From positions 1 to 64,000 of the forward strand of contig NZ_RDSD01000019.1 of NCBI RefSeq assembly GCF_003712195.1: a stretch of DNA of 64,000 nt. Reading direction: 5' to 3'. Positions 46,863-55,613 of this stretch are shown here, one piece after another. A program made the translations under genes and the position numbers. This DNA is from Proteiniphilum sp. X52 (lineage in GTDB: Bacteria > Bacteroidota > Bacteroidia > Bacteroidales > Dysgonomonadaceae). The stretch's first letter is position 1, and each line of letters begins with the position of its first letter. Below the pieces are notes generated by a model. It saw only the letters and a list, made by a program, of their open reading frames with translations, did no database searches and was not told where the DNA came from.

Positions 46863-47007
46863 TATTTGAGTCGCATTCGCTCCTCCATACCCAATTGAGT
46901 CGCCTCCGCTCCTCCATACCCAATTGAGTCGCCTCCACTCCTCGATTTTCAATTGAGTCACATTCGCTCCTCGATTTTCAATTGAGTCACATTCGCTCCT
47001 CGATTTT
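46863..47007. repeat. Five tandem copies of a 29-bp minisatellite
   Basis: Units begin at 46863, 46892, 46921, 46950 and 46979. The last two are identical (CAATTGAGTCACATTCGCTC plus CTCGATTTT); the first three differ by a few substitutions, including CCATACC for GATTTT ends. There are no spacers, so it is not a CRISPR array. It lies between the YihY start and rnpB, in what should be the YihY upstream region. Confidence 0.9.
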
Positions 47008-47142
47008 CAATTCTCGCTATGGCAGAATATAAACAAGTTTATCTTCCGCACATTTTGATAAATAACTTGGCCTCTGCAATGTTTCAAGGGAGGTTGACAT
47101 TGCCCTCGCTTAACCGTAATTTTAGCTTAACGAAATAGTTCT

Positions 47143-47154
47143 AAAAAAAAAAAA
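47143..47154 (-). terminator. T-run terminating rnpB
   Basis: On the minus strand twelve T follow directly after the closing CCGGCTGC of the RNase P RNA, which pairs with the 5' end. This is an intrinsic terminator. Confidence 0.75.
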
Positions 47155-47512
47155 GCAGCCGGTCTATAAGCCGGGTTCTGTATACCGACGAATCGGATGT
47201 TTGTCATTTATCTACGGAGAAATGTCACCACTCTCCTTTAGCGGCCTACCCCTCGGCATCGGGCGAGCAACCCTAAAAATCCGATATACATGGCCTTGCA
47301 ACCCATAATGCGTACGGCACACCGCATTACTGCGGCGTCCGGTGAGCTCTTACCTCACCTTTTCACCCTTACCCCGACATCAGCCGGGGCGGTCATTTTC
47401 TGTTACGCTTATCTGCCCTCACGGACACCTTCCCGTTAGGAAGCATGGTGCTCTGTGTTGCCCGGACTTTCCTCCACGACACGAGTGTCGTAGCGACAAA
47501 CCGACCTGCTGC
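47155..47512 (-). ncRNA. rnpB: RNase P RNA (class A)
   Basis: The minus strand carries the RNase P RNA, the catalytic subunit that trims tRNA 5' leaders. Diagnostic conserved pieces are GAGGAAAGTCCGGGC near the 5' end, the ACAG-type segment in the middle, and near the 3' end GAACCCGGCTTATAGACCGG. The terminal helix joins GCAGCAGGTCGGT with CCGGCTGC. The length of about 358 bases is normal for bacterial class A. A -7 element (TACTTTTG, minus strand, 47518-47525) sits just before the 5' end. Confidence 0.95.
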
Positions 47513-47517
47513 AAGCA

Positions 47518-47525
47518 CAAAAGTA
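47518..47525 (-). promoter_or_regulatory. -7 promoter element for rnpB
   Basis: TACTTTTG on the minus strand matches TAnnTTTG exactly and ends about six bases before the predicted 5' end of the RNase P RNA, the expected -7 spacing. Confidence 0.6.
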
Positions 47526-47563
47526 ATACGAAATTAGTGATTTAACCCCTATTCCCGCACTTT

Positions 47564-47752
47564 TTTTACATTTCAGAATATGATTTGGCGTGGAATCCCA
47601 ATTCCAGAAGTATCCTGGACAAAGCTGCTTTCGAAAAACTGCAGGAGTACTACATTCATATTTTTGGAAACGAAGCCTCTCCCCTATGGGAGCGTGACAA
47701 TGCTCGCAGAGGCTTCTTTTCGGCACTGTTCTTTCCGCCCAAGGTCAATTGA
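47564..47752 (+). pseudogene. Possible gene remnant with an internal hairpin
   Basis: In the 430-base gap between rnpB and the efflux operon, one plus-strand frame without a start codon reads AFEKLQEYYIHIFGNEASPL then WERDNARRGFFSALFFPP and stops at 47750-47752. It looks like the C-terminus of a lost protein that I do not recognise. The same stretch holds GAAGCCTCT (47672-47680) and AGAGGCTTC (47708-47716) followed by TTTT, which could form a terminator hairpin. The remainder to 47945 is A/T-rich without a clear promoter. Confidence 0.25.
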
Positions 47753-47945
47753 TCGCATTCTATCATCTCGATAACACAAAAAATGTTCATTGGCCATGAT
47801 ATGCAGTTTGTCGATTTTTTTTGTCAAAACGGAAAAATATCCTTTTTTTTGCACGTCAAAAAGGTTTGGGTTATTGAATTCATCCCATTCCTTTTAAGAT
47901 TGGGTTATTCCCCATTTGTTATGATGTAAAAATCATCCATTATTT

Positions 47946-49094
47946 ATGAGTCATACAATTAAAAAAAACGGGTATTTCATTTCGTCGGCCCTTCTGATAA
48001 TGCTATTCTCTACCGCCTGCGGAGAGAGATCAAAAAACGACGCCCACACTTTATCAGCGAGGATTTATCCAGTACGGGAGCTTACAAAGCAAACTGCCAT
48101 GCTGGAGTCAGTGTTCCCCGTTACCCTGAGAGGGGAAGAAGATGCTGAGATCAAACCGCGGGTGAACGGATATATCGACAAGGTATATATCGAAGAGGGC
48201 GCTGTTGTGAAAAAAGGGCAGGCGCTGTTCTCCATTAATTCGCCTACTTCCGAACATGACCTGGCCTCGGCAAAAGCAGCAGTGGAGAGTGCGAACGCCA
48301 ACCTCAACACAGCGCGGTTAAATGTGGAACGCATACGCCCTCTTGCCCAAAAAAATATCGTCAGCGGGGTACAGCTCCAAACCTACGAGAACGCTTATAC
48401 TGCGGCACAAGCGGCTTACAGTGAGGCTCAGGTGGCACTGAAAGCGGCGCAGGCCACTTCCGGCTGGACAACTGTCACCAGCCCGATCGATGGAATAGCC
48501 GGATCAATCCCGTACCGTAGCGGAAATATGGTTACCAACGCAACCACACTGACCACCATTTCAAAGACCCACACCACATATGCCTATTTCTCTCTGAATG
48601 AAAAAGCATTATCCTCCTTATTCGGGACTCTTGAAGGAGAAACCCAGGCCGAAAAAATAAACAATATCCCCGAGGCCACTCTCCTTCTGGCCGATGGGAG
48701 CATATACCCCGAAAAAGGGAAAATAACAGCCATTTCCGGCATTGTCAATTCCCAGACAGGCGCCGTAAGCCTCCGCGCGACTTTCCCTAACAAGCACGGA
48801 ACGCTCAGAAGCGGAGCCAGTGGCAGAATATCCATTCCCAGAGAGCTGGATGATGTCTTTGTCATACCCCAAAAAGCCACTTTTACCCAACAGGACAAAG
48901 TGGTACTCTATAAAGTGGTGAAAGATTCGGCCAATGAAAACGACTCCACCGTACAAACAATTATATCGGTACTCCCTTTGCCCGATGGCAAGCATTATGC
49001 CGTAACCTCAGGCTTGTCAGAAGGAGACAGGATCGTGGTGGACGGGATAGCCACACTGGGCAATGCACGAAAAATAAAAACCGCACAACAATAA
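47946..49094 (+). CDS. RND efflux periplasmic adaptor (membrane fusion protein)
   Basis: A 382-residue AcrA/MexA-type lipoprotein with lipobox FSTAC (C25). The lipoyl-like half-motifs (INGYIDKVYIEEGAVVKKGQ-type block at about 70-95 and VTSPIDGIAGSIPYRSGN near 178) flank an alpha-hairpin (about 100-165, Ala/Gln-rich heptads). Beta-barrel and membrane-proximal domains follow. It bridges the RND pump and the outer-membrane channel encoded next, with a 1-base gap to the pump gene. Confidence 0.94.
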   Translation: MSHTIKKNGYFISSALLIMLFSTACGERSKNDAHTLSARIYPVRELTKQTAMLESVFPVTLRGEEDAEIKPRVNGYIDKVYIEEGAVVKKGQALFSINSPTSEHDLASAKAAVESANANLNTARLNVERIRPLAQKNIVSGVQLQTYENAYTAAQAAYSEAQVALKAAQATSGWTTVTSPIDGIAGSIPYRSGNMVTNATTLTTISKTHTTYAYFSLNEKALSSLFGTLEGETQAEKINNIPEATLLLADGSIYPEKGKITAISGIVNSQTGAVSLRATFPNKHGTLRSGASGRISIPRELDDVFVIPQKATFTQQDKVVLYKVVKDSANENDSTVQTIISVLPLPDGKHYAVTSGLSEGDRIVVDGIATLGNARKIKTAQQ

Positions 49095-49095
49095 T

Positions 49096-52000
49096 ATGCT
49101 GAAAATATTTGTAGAAAGGCCGGTGCTTGCCACCGTTATTTCGATCCTGATAGTAGTGCTGGGGATAATAGGCCTGGCTACCCTTCCCGTAGAGCAATAT
49201 CCCAATATTTCTCCTCCCACCATACGCGTATCCACCAATTATAGTGGAGCGAGCGCTGAAGTGGTGATGAACAGCGTGATCATACCGTTGGAAGAGCAGA
49301 TAAACGGCGTGGAAGGTATGACCTATATGACTTCCACCGCCACCAACAGTGGTTCGGGAAGTATCACTGTATATTTTGAACCGGGAGTCAATCAGGATAT
49401 CGCTGCCGTGATGGTACAAAACCGGGTAAGCCAGGCAACCTCCCTCCTTCCGGCAGAAGTCACGCGATCTGGTGTAACCGTGGCCAAACAACAGAGTGAT
49501 AATGTGTTGACAATCTCTTTATCGTCCACCAATCCGGATCATGACCAGGCATTTATCCAGAATTATACCGATATCAACGTGCTGCCTCAGATAAAACGTG
49601 TGATGGGTGTTGGAGATGCCAGCGTAATGGGAGCAAAGACATATTCAATGCGAATCTGGCTGAACCCGAACCTTATGGCATCCTACAATCTGACTCCTGC
49701 CGAGGTGCAGACGGCGTTAAACGACCAGAATGTGGAAGCGGCGCCCGGCTCAATCGGCCAAAACAGCGATCAGACATTTGAATATTCTCTGCAATATACC
49801 GGAAGATTAAAGTCGGTAGAAGAGTTCGAGAACATTATTATCCGTTCTCAGGACGGACACATACTCCGCCTGGGTGATGTGGCAGAGGTTGAGTTAGGGG
49901 CCCTATTTTACGCGGTAATGTCGGCCACCGATGGCAGCCCTTCAGTAGTGATGCAGGTAAGCCAGATCGCCGGCTCCAACGCCACCGAGTTGATCAAAAA
50001 TATAAAAGCGACACTCGATGAAGCCTCAAAAACCTTCCCTCCGGGTTTTAAATTCGTCTATATGGCAGACGCCAGCGAATTTTTAGATGCATCTATCTCC
50101 AAAGTTATCTCCACCTTTTTTGAGGCGTTTCTGCTTGTATTTCTCGTAGTTTTTCTCTTTCTGCAAAGTTTCCGTTCCACCTTGATACCTGCCATAGCTG
50201 TTCCGGTTGCCATTATAGGAACTTTCTTCGTGTTGCAGGTAATGGGATTTTCGATCAACCTGTTGACGCTGTTCGCCCTTATCCTTGCCATCGGTATTGT
50301 GGTGGACGACGCCATAGTGGTGGTCGAGGCGGTACATGCCCAGTTGGAGAAGGGAGTTAAAAATGCGAAAGAAGCGACCCTGTTGACATTAAAGGAGATA
50401 GCCCCGGCCATTATATCCATTACGCTGGTGATGGCATCGGTATTTATTCCGGTCAGCTTTATCGGGGGGACGAGCGGTGTCTTCTACAAACAATTCGGCC
50501 TCACATTGGCAGTGGCTATTTTCATCTCAGCCATCAACGCCCTCACATTAAGTCCCTCGTTGAGTGCATTGTTACTCACTTCACCGCACGCGGCAGAGGC
50601 GGCGGAGAAGAAAAATATATTCAAGCGTTTCACGGCATGGTTTAACAAATGGTTTCTGAAACTGACCGATCAATATGAAAAAACATTGCGTTATCTGGGA
50701 AAGAAAAATCACCGCTGGATAACCGTAACAATGATTTTAGTATTCAGCCTGGCACTGTTTTTATTGATGAAAACCACCCCCACCGGATTTGTTCCCCAAG
50801 AGGATAGCGGATCGATGCTCTGTATGATCACCCTGCCGCCGGGATCCTCACTCGAGAGGACCGACTCGATGGTGCACCGGGCATACGAAATCGCAAAAGA
50901 AATACCGGAGGTGGCACACATTTCAAGTATCAGCGGTGTCAACTTCATGAGTGGCCTGGGCAGCCCCTACGGCACACTCATCATCAAACTGACACCCTGG
51001 AAAGAGAGAAAGAGGACAGCTTCAGAGATAGTGACCGCTTTGACCGAAGAAACAAGCTCTATCATAGGCGCTTCGTTTACGGTGTTCAGCTCCCCCACAT
51101 TAAGGGGCTTTGGGTTGAGTAGCGGCGTGGAGTTAAAGATGCAGGACAGGACAGGAGGGAATATCTATGATTTCTTTGATGTCACACAGGATTTTCTGGG
51201 CAAGTTGCAGTCTACAGATCAGATACTGGCCGCTTACACCACTTTTAATCCCAATTTTCCCCAGAAGCAGATAGAGGTGGATATCGCCAAGGTAAAAGAA
51301 TCGGGGTTACAACTCAATGATATTTTATCCACCCTGCAAATGTATATCGGCAGCATGTACACCTCCAACTTTACGTTGTACGGAAAACCCTACCGTGTTA
51401 TTATACAGGCTTCACCCGAATACCGTAAAAACATGGATAACCTGAATGCCCTTTTTGTGAAAACCGCATCAGGCGAAATGGCTCCTATTACCGAATACCT
51501 GACAATAACCGACTTTTCCGGACCACAATCCTACACCCGGTATAATATGTACGCGTCGATGGATGTCACCATTGTTCCCAACTTTAGTGAAGGATACAGT
51601 ACCGGTGACGTTATCAATCTTGTCGACCGGATGGGAGCGGAAGAACTTCCGGTAGGATATGGGTTCGAATATACTGGGATGACGCGCGAGGAGGTCGGCA
51701 GCGGTAACCAGACACTGCTTATTTTTGTGATCTGCCTGATATTCGTCTATCTCCTTCTTTGTGCCCTTTATGAAAGTTATATCATCCCCCTTTCCGTGAT
51801 ATTTTCGCTTCCGGTAGGTTTGGCAGGTGTATTTATCTTCCTGAAATTATTTGGGGTGACACAGGGTATTACCAATAACATATACGTTCAGATCTCCCTT
51901 ATCATGCTGATCGGCTTGTTGGCTAAAAACGCCATCCTGATTGTGGAGTTTGCCATCCAGCGACGAAAACAGGGAATGAATTTAGTGGAGGCGGCCGTCA

Positions 52001-52278
52001 AGGGAGCGGTGGCCCGCTTGCGTCCTATCCTGATGACCTCGTTCGCTTTCATTGCAGGGCTGACACCCCTCTTTTTTGCAACCGGAGCGGGATCTGTCGG
52101 AAACCGTTCCATCGGCATCAGTGCCATTGGAGGCATGCTGATCGGAACCGTACTGGGTGTGTTGATCATTCCTTCACTTTACATCATATTCCAAACCCTG
52201 CATGATAAATTCGCAAAATCAGGCATTGTGAACATAAGTGATGACTCAATAAACAAAAACAGCAATGAGCAAAAATAA
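49096..52278 (+). CDS. RND family multidrug efflux pump (HAE1 type)
   Basis: A 1060-residue inner-membrane proton-driven pump of the AcrB/MexB family. Twelve transmembrane helices and two large periplasmic loops are in the usual places. The proton-relay Asp pair is present in TM4 (LAIGIVVDDAIVVVEAV). N-terminal FVERPVLATVISILIVVLG and the second-half GLLAKNAILIVEFA are family hallmarks. The substrates are probably hydrophobic drugs or bile-acid-like compounds; this is inferred. It overlaps the next gene by 14 bases. Confidence 0.96.
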   Translation: MLKIFVERPVLATVISILIVVLGIIGLATLPVEQYPNISPPTIRVSTNYSGASAEVVMNSVIIPLEEQINGVEGMTYMTSTATNSGSGSITVYFEPGVNQDIAAVMVQNRVSQATSLLPAEVTRSGVTVAKQQSDNVLTISLSSTNPDHDQAFIQNYTDINVLPQIKRVMGVGDASVMGAKTYSMRIWLNPNLMASYNLTPAEVQTALNDQNVEAAPGSIGQNSDQTFEYSLQYTGRLKSVEEFENIIIRSQDGHILRLGDVAEVELGALFYAVMSATDGSPSVVMQVSQIAGSNATELIKNIKATLDEASKTFPPGFKFVYMADASEFLDASISKVISTFFEAFLLVFLVVFLFLQSFRSTLIPAIAVPVAIIGTFFVLQVMGFSINLLTLFALILAIGIVVDDAIVVVEAVHAQLEKGVKNAKEATLLTLKEIAPAIISITLVMASVFIPVSFIGGTSGVFYKQFGLTLAVAIFISAINALTLSPSLSALLLTSPHAAEAAEKKNIFKRFTAWFNKWFLKLTDQYEKTLRYLGKKNHRWITVTMILVFSLALFLLMKTTPTGFVPQEDSGSMLCMITLPPGSSLERTDSMVHRAYEIAKEIPEVAHISSISGVNFMSGLGSPYGTLIIKLTPWKERKRTASEIVTALTEETSSIIGASFTVFSSPTLRGFGLSSGVELKMQDRTGGNIYDFFDVTQDFLGKLQSTDQILAAYTTFNPNFPQKQIEVDIAKVKESGLQLNDILSTLQMYIGSMYTSNFTLYGKPYRVIIQASPEYRKNMDNLNALFVKTASGEMAPITEYLTITDFSGPQSYTRYNMYASMDVTIVPNFSEGYSTGDVINLVDRMGAEELPVGYGFEYTGMTREEVGSGNQTLLIFVICLIFVYLLLCALYESYIIPLSVIFSLPVGLAGVFIFLKLFGVTQGITNNIYVQISLIMLIGLLAKNAILIVEFAIQRRKQGMNLVEAAVKGAVARLRPILMTSFAFIAGLTPLFFATGAGSVGNRSIGISAIGGMLIGTVLGVLIIPSLYIIFQTLHDKFAKSGIVNISDDSINKNSNEQK

Positions 52279-53674
52279 AAATATACTGCCGGTCATCTTC
52301 ATAGGGATGGTCTTGGTCTTTCCGGGATTATCCTCCTGTCAGGTGTTAAACCGCTACCAAAGACCCGAAATAGACACCTCGGATCTATACAGGGACAGTC
52401 ACGCAGGGGATACAACCACCATTGCCGATATCCCCTGGAGGGAGTTTTTCACCGACACCCATTTGATTGGATTGATCGAGGAAGGCCTGAAACACAACGC
52501 CGATTTGCAGGTGGCGGTAACCGGTATCCGTCAGGCCGAAGCGAACCTGAACATGGCGCGCGCATCCTATTTCCCCACTGTGTCACTTACAGGCCAGGTA
52601 TCAAACATGACAACGAGTGACGCCAATAAGAGGCTTGGCTACAATTCGAATAACGTCACACTGGGAATTGCCGCGTCGTGGGAACTGGACCTGTGGGGAA
52701 GACTGAACCGCCAAGCCAGGTCGAAACATGCGTTGTTCCTGCAAAGCCATTCTTATAGAAATCTCATCCAGAGCTCTCTCATCGCCAATATTGCCACCTC
52801 TTATTTTTCTCTGCTGGCGCTTGACGAGCAACTGCAAATAACCACAGAAACAGTCGCGCTTCTGGAAAAAAATGTGGAAACAATGATGGCGCTGAAAGAG
52901 GCTGGGATGCAAAATGTAAATGAGGCTGCCGTAGAACAAAGCCGTGCTTTGATGTTGAGGACAAAATTGAGTATCTATGATCTTGAGAGCGCTATCCGTC
53001 AAATGGAAAACGCCATTTCTGTAATGCTCGGCCGCAAACCCGGTGCAATAGAACGATCGGCATTCGAAACGCAGACGATCCCGGGGAAACTGCAAACAGG
53101 AGTGCCCGCCCAACTGTTGGCAAGGCGTCCCGATGTAATACAGGCAGAACTTGACTTACGTTCTGCTTTTGAGTTGACGAATGCGGCACAGGCGAGTTTT
53201 TACCCCTCTGTCACATTGAATGCGGGTTCGATGATAGGTTTCGCGGCCTCCGGATTCACCAACTTCTTCAGCAGTGAAAACTTATTGGCAAACGTTATCG
53301 GGGGATTAACCCAACCGATCTTCAACAGGGGACAATTGAAAGGAAACCTGAAAATAGCAAAAGCCCAACAGGAAGCGGCCCTGATTACTTTCAAAAATAC
53401 CCTGCTAAGGGCAGGACAGGAAGTCTCGGATATCTTGTTTTCTTATCAATCATCCGCTAAAAAAAACAGTGTCCGCCAGGAGCAAATCGTCTCAACCCGG
53501 AAAGCAGTGGAATATACAAAGGATTTACTGATCGCCGGTGAAGCCAATTATACCGAAGTGCTCACAGCAGAACAAAACTATCTCTCGGCACAACTTAGCG
53601 AGGTAAGCGACAAGCTCGAACAATTGCAATATTCAGTGAATTTATACCGGGCCTTGGGAGGAGGTGCTGAATGA
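52265..53674 (+). CDS. Outer-membrane efflux channel (TolC/NodT family)
   Basis: A 469-residue outer-membrane factor lipoprotein with lipobox GLSSC (C25). It contains two repeated helical-hairpin/beta segments, with LLARRPDVIQAELDLR and PTVSLTGQ / PSVTLNAGS at the expected positions. It completes the tripartite pump with the two preceding genes, translationally coupled by a 14-base overlap. A new promoter starts 18 bases after its stop. Confidence 0.95.
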   Translation: MSKNKNILPVIFIGMVLVFPGLSSCQVLNRYQRPEIDTSDLYRDSHAGDTTTIADIPWREFFTDTHLIGLIEEGLKHNADLQVAVTGIRQAEANLNMARASYFPTVSLTGQVSNMTTSDANKRLGYNSNNVTLGIAASWELDLWGRLNRQARSKHALFLQSHSYRNLIQSSLIANIATSYFSLLALDEQLQITTETVALLEKNVETMMALKEAGMQNVNEAAVEQSRALMLRTKLSIYDLESAIRQMENAISVMLGRKPGAIERSAFETQTIPGKLQTGVPAQLLARRPDVIQAELDLRSAFELTNAAQASFYPSVTLNAGSMIGFAASGFTNFFSSENLLANVIGGLTQPIFNRGQLKGNLKIAKAQQEAALITFKNTLLRAGQEVSDILFSYQSSAKKNSVRQEQIVSTRKAVEYTKDLLIAGEANYTEVLTAEQNYLSAQLSEVSDKLEQLQYSVNLYRALGGGAE

Positions 53675-53692
53675 ATTGCCTCCCCTTATAGC

Positions 53693-53700
53693 TATCTTTG
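53693..53700 (+). promoter_or_regulatory. -7 promoter element for the third sigma/FecR/SusCD operon
   Basis: TATCTTTG matches TAnnTTTG exactly, with ATTG at 53673-53676 as a weak -33 element 16 bases upstream. It lies 21 bases before the ATG at 53722. A TTG at 53698 falls inside the element and cannot be the start. Confidence 0.55.
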
Positions 53701-53721
53701 CAAAGTATTGCCGACCGTAAA

Positions 53722-54366
53722 ATGATAATCGGTTCGCCGGCTTATTATATTTTTTGTATTTTTGAATTTTATTATATTGAAAAAATACAAAAAATAACAT
53801 CAGTGCAAGCCTCACCGACATATAAGGCTCGATTTGAAGAAGCGTATGTCTCTTATTATGCGCGAATGAAACGCTTCGCCCGGCAATATTTGATCCGCGA
53901 GGAAGATGCGGAAAATATTGTGCAGGATATTTTTTCCGAACTTTGGGAAAAGCGGTTAGATTTTACCTCCTTGGTCAACCTCAATGGATTCCTGTTTATG
54001 ATGCTAAAAAACAGGTGTGTCGATTTTCTACGACGCAAGACATTTGAGCAACTTGCCGTTGACGAAATACAATCTGAGTACACCCGTACACTCAAACTGA
54101 AATTCGACTCACTGGAAGCCCTGGATAATAAATTACTCAACGAGAACGACATAGATACCATTATCTCTAATGCCATAGATAGCCTTCCGGAGAGATGCCG
54201 GGAAATCTTTGTGATGAATAAGATCGAAGGGAAAAAACAGAAAGTGATCGCGCGGGAACTCAATATTTCCATCCACACCGTGGAAAGCCAGATGGCCATT
54301 GCCTATAAAAAACTGAAAGAAGCATTAAAGGATTACATGCCGCTTTTTCTTTTCTTTTTTATTTGA
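53722..54366 (+). CDS. ECF RNA polymerase sigma factor
   Basis: A 214-residue ECF sigma factor. Region 2 includes REEDAENIVQDIFSELWEKR and region 4 includes LPERCREIFVMNKIEGKKQK and ISIHTVESQMAIAYKKLKEA, with a hydrophobic tail (PLFLFFFI). The first 30 residues after the ATG are A/T-driven and hydrophobic; a GTG at about 53803 (VQASPTYKARFEEAY) would give a more typical N-terminus. It heads the sulfatase PUL. Confidence 0.9.
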   Translation: MIIGSPAYYIFCIFEFYYIEKIQKITSVQASPTYKARFEEAYVSYYARMKRFARQYLIREEDAENIVQDIFSELWEKRLDFTSLVNLNGFLFMMLKNRCVDFLRRKTFEQLAVDEIQSEYTRTLKLKFDSLEALDNKLLNENDIDTIISNAIDSLPERCREIFVMNKIEGKKQKVIARELNISIHTVESQMAIAYKKLKEALKDYMPLFLFFFI

Positions 54367-54493
54367 TTATCAATTAATTTATTATCAGAATATAGGTCAA
54401 GCAGGGTTAACTCTATACCTCTTTAACAAAAAAATTTCTTTTTTCTTAGCGGATTTTCATCACTTATTCGTTTTATATATAACAAGCATTAAG

Positions 54494-55465
54494 ATGGACG
54501 ACCAACTTTTACTATATTTTTCAGGAGAATTAACGGTTGAGGCACGACTGGCATTGATTCGGCGCATTGAAAACGACGACAGGTTAAAGGCTGAATTTAT
54601 TCGTCTGCAGAACCTGAATGCGGTCTCGCAACTCTCATCCCGTCCCACAGACCGTAATGAAGGCGTCAGCCATTTCAAGGTATTCACTTCCCAAATCAAG
54701 CGGAATGCCCAAAGAAAGTTCTTCTTCAATATGGCAAAGTATGCAGCCATCGCACTTATTCTTGTGGCTTCCACTGTTTGGGTTACATTTTATCTGTCGA
54801 ACCCGGACCCGGGGACAGCCATGAACACATTACACGTACCGGCCGGACAACGCGCCCAAATAACGTTGCAAGACGGAACAAAAGTCTGGCTGAATGCACA
54901 ATCGACATTAGTGTACCCGTCCCAATTCTCCAAAAAGAACCGTACCGTGGAAATAACTGGCGAGGCATTCTTCGATGTGGCCCAGGAGAAAAAGCGGCCA
55001 TTCATTGTATCTACACAGCATATCGACATGGAGGTACTGGGCACACAATTCAATGTATACAGTTATCCCGGCGCCGGCTACATTCAGACAGATCTGGTAG
55101 AGGGTTCAGTGAAAGTCTATCAGGCGGATGATGAAAAAAGCAATATTATCCTGAAACCGAACGAACAGGTAATAATCAGAGGTAAAGATATGACTGTCAG
55201 TAATACAAATAATCCCGAACACATGCTCTGGAGAAATGGAATTTACGCTTTTACCAATGAACGCTTAATCACTATTATCGAAAAATTACAACTCTATTAT
55301 GACATAAAAATTGTAGTAGAAGATTCTGATATCTTTAATGTAAGGTATACCGGGAAATTCCGTCAACGTGACGGCATTGAAGAGATCTTGCATATCTTAC
55401 AAAAAATTCAAACCTTCAAAATTGAAAGAGATAGAGAAAACAATATTATTACTTTGACAAAGTAA
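54494..55465 (+). CDS. FecR family anti-sigma factor
   Basis: A 323-residue FecR homologue with a short cytoplasmic N-terminus (about 1-78), a transmembrane helix (about 82-100, YAAIALILVASTVWVTFYL), a FecR domain (about 110-210, LQDGTKVWLNAQSTLVYPSQ, GEAFFDVAQ) and a C-terminal DUF4974-like domain. It lies 127 bases after its sigma factor and 148 bases before an STN-type susC. Confidence 0.93.
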   Translation: MDDQLLLYFSGELTVEARLALIRRIENDDRLKAEFIRLQNLNAVSQLSSRPTDRNEGVSHFKVFTSQIKRNAQRKFFFNMAKYAAIALILVASTVWVTFYLSNPDPGTAMNTLHVPAGQRAQITLQDGTKVWLNAQSTLVYPSQFSKKNRTVEITGEAFFDVAQEKKRPFIVSTQHIDMEVLGTQFNVYSYPGAGYIQTDLVEGSVKVYQADDEKSNIILKPNEQVIIRGKDMTVSNTNNPEHMLWRNGIYAFTNERLITIIEKLQLYYDIKIVVEDSDIFNVRYTGKFRQRDGIEEILHILQKIQTFKIERDRENNIITLTK

Positions 55466-55527
55466 ATTAATTCACTAATTATTTAATTTATAAATGCCTA
55501 TGAGAAATAATATAGAAGTAAAATAAA

Positions 55528-55554
55528 AGCGACAAGTGCGCCAACACTTGCCGC
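55528..55554 (+). promoter_or_regulatory. Hairpin in the fecR-susC gap
   Basis: AGCGACAAGTG and CACTTGCCGCT flank a short loop (CGCCAA), giving an 11-bp stem with one A-C mismatch, about 60 bases before the susC start. No T-run follows, so it is more likely a leader or processing structure than a terminator. Similar hairpins precede the other two susC genes of the window. Confidence 0.45.
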
Positions 55555-55613
55555 TCCAATTAAAGCAAAACACTCAATTATCAATTTAGTATTCACTCTA
55601 AACACACAAATGT

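Noticed and set aside
46863-47007. Possible CRISPR array
   Set aside because: The 29-bp units follow each other directly with no spacers and there are no cas genes in the window; it is a simple tandem repeat.
53698-53721. TTG start for the third ECF sigma factor
   Set aside because: The TTG is the last part of the TATCTTTG promoter element, so it would lie upstream of the transcript start.
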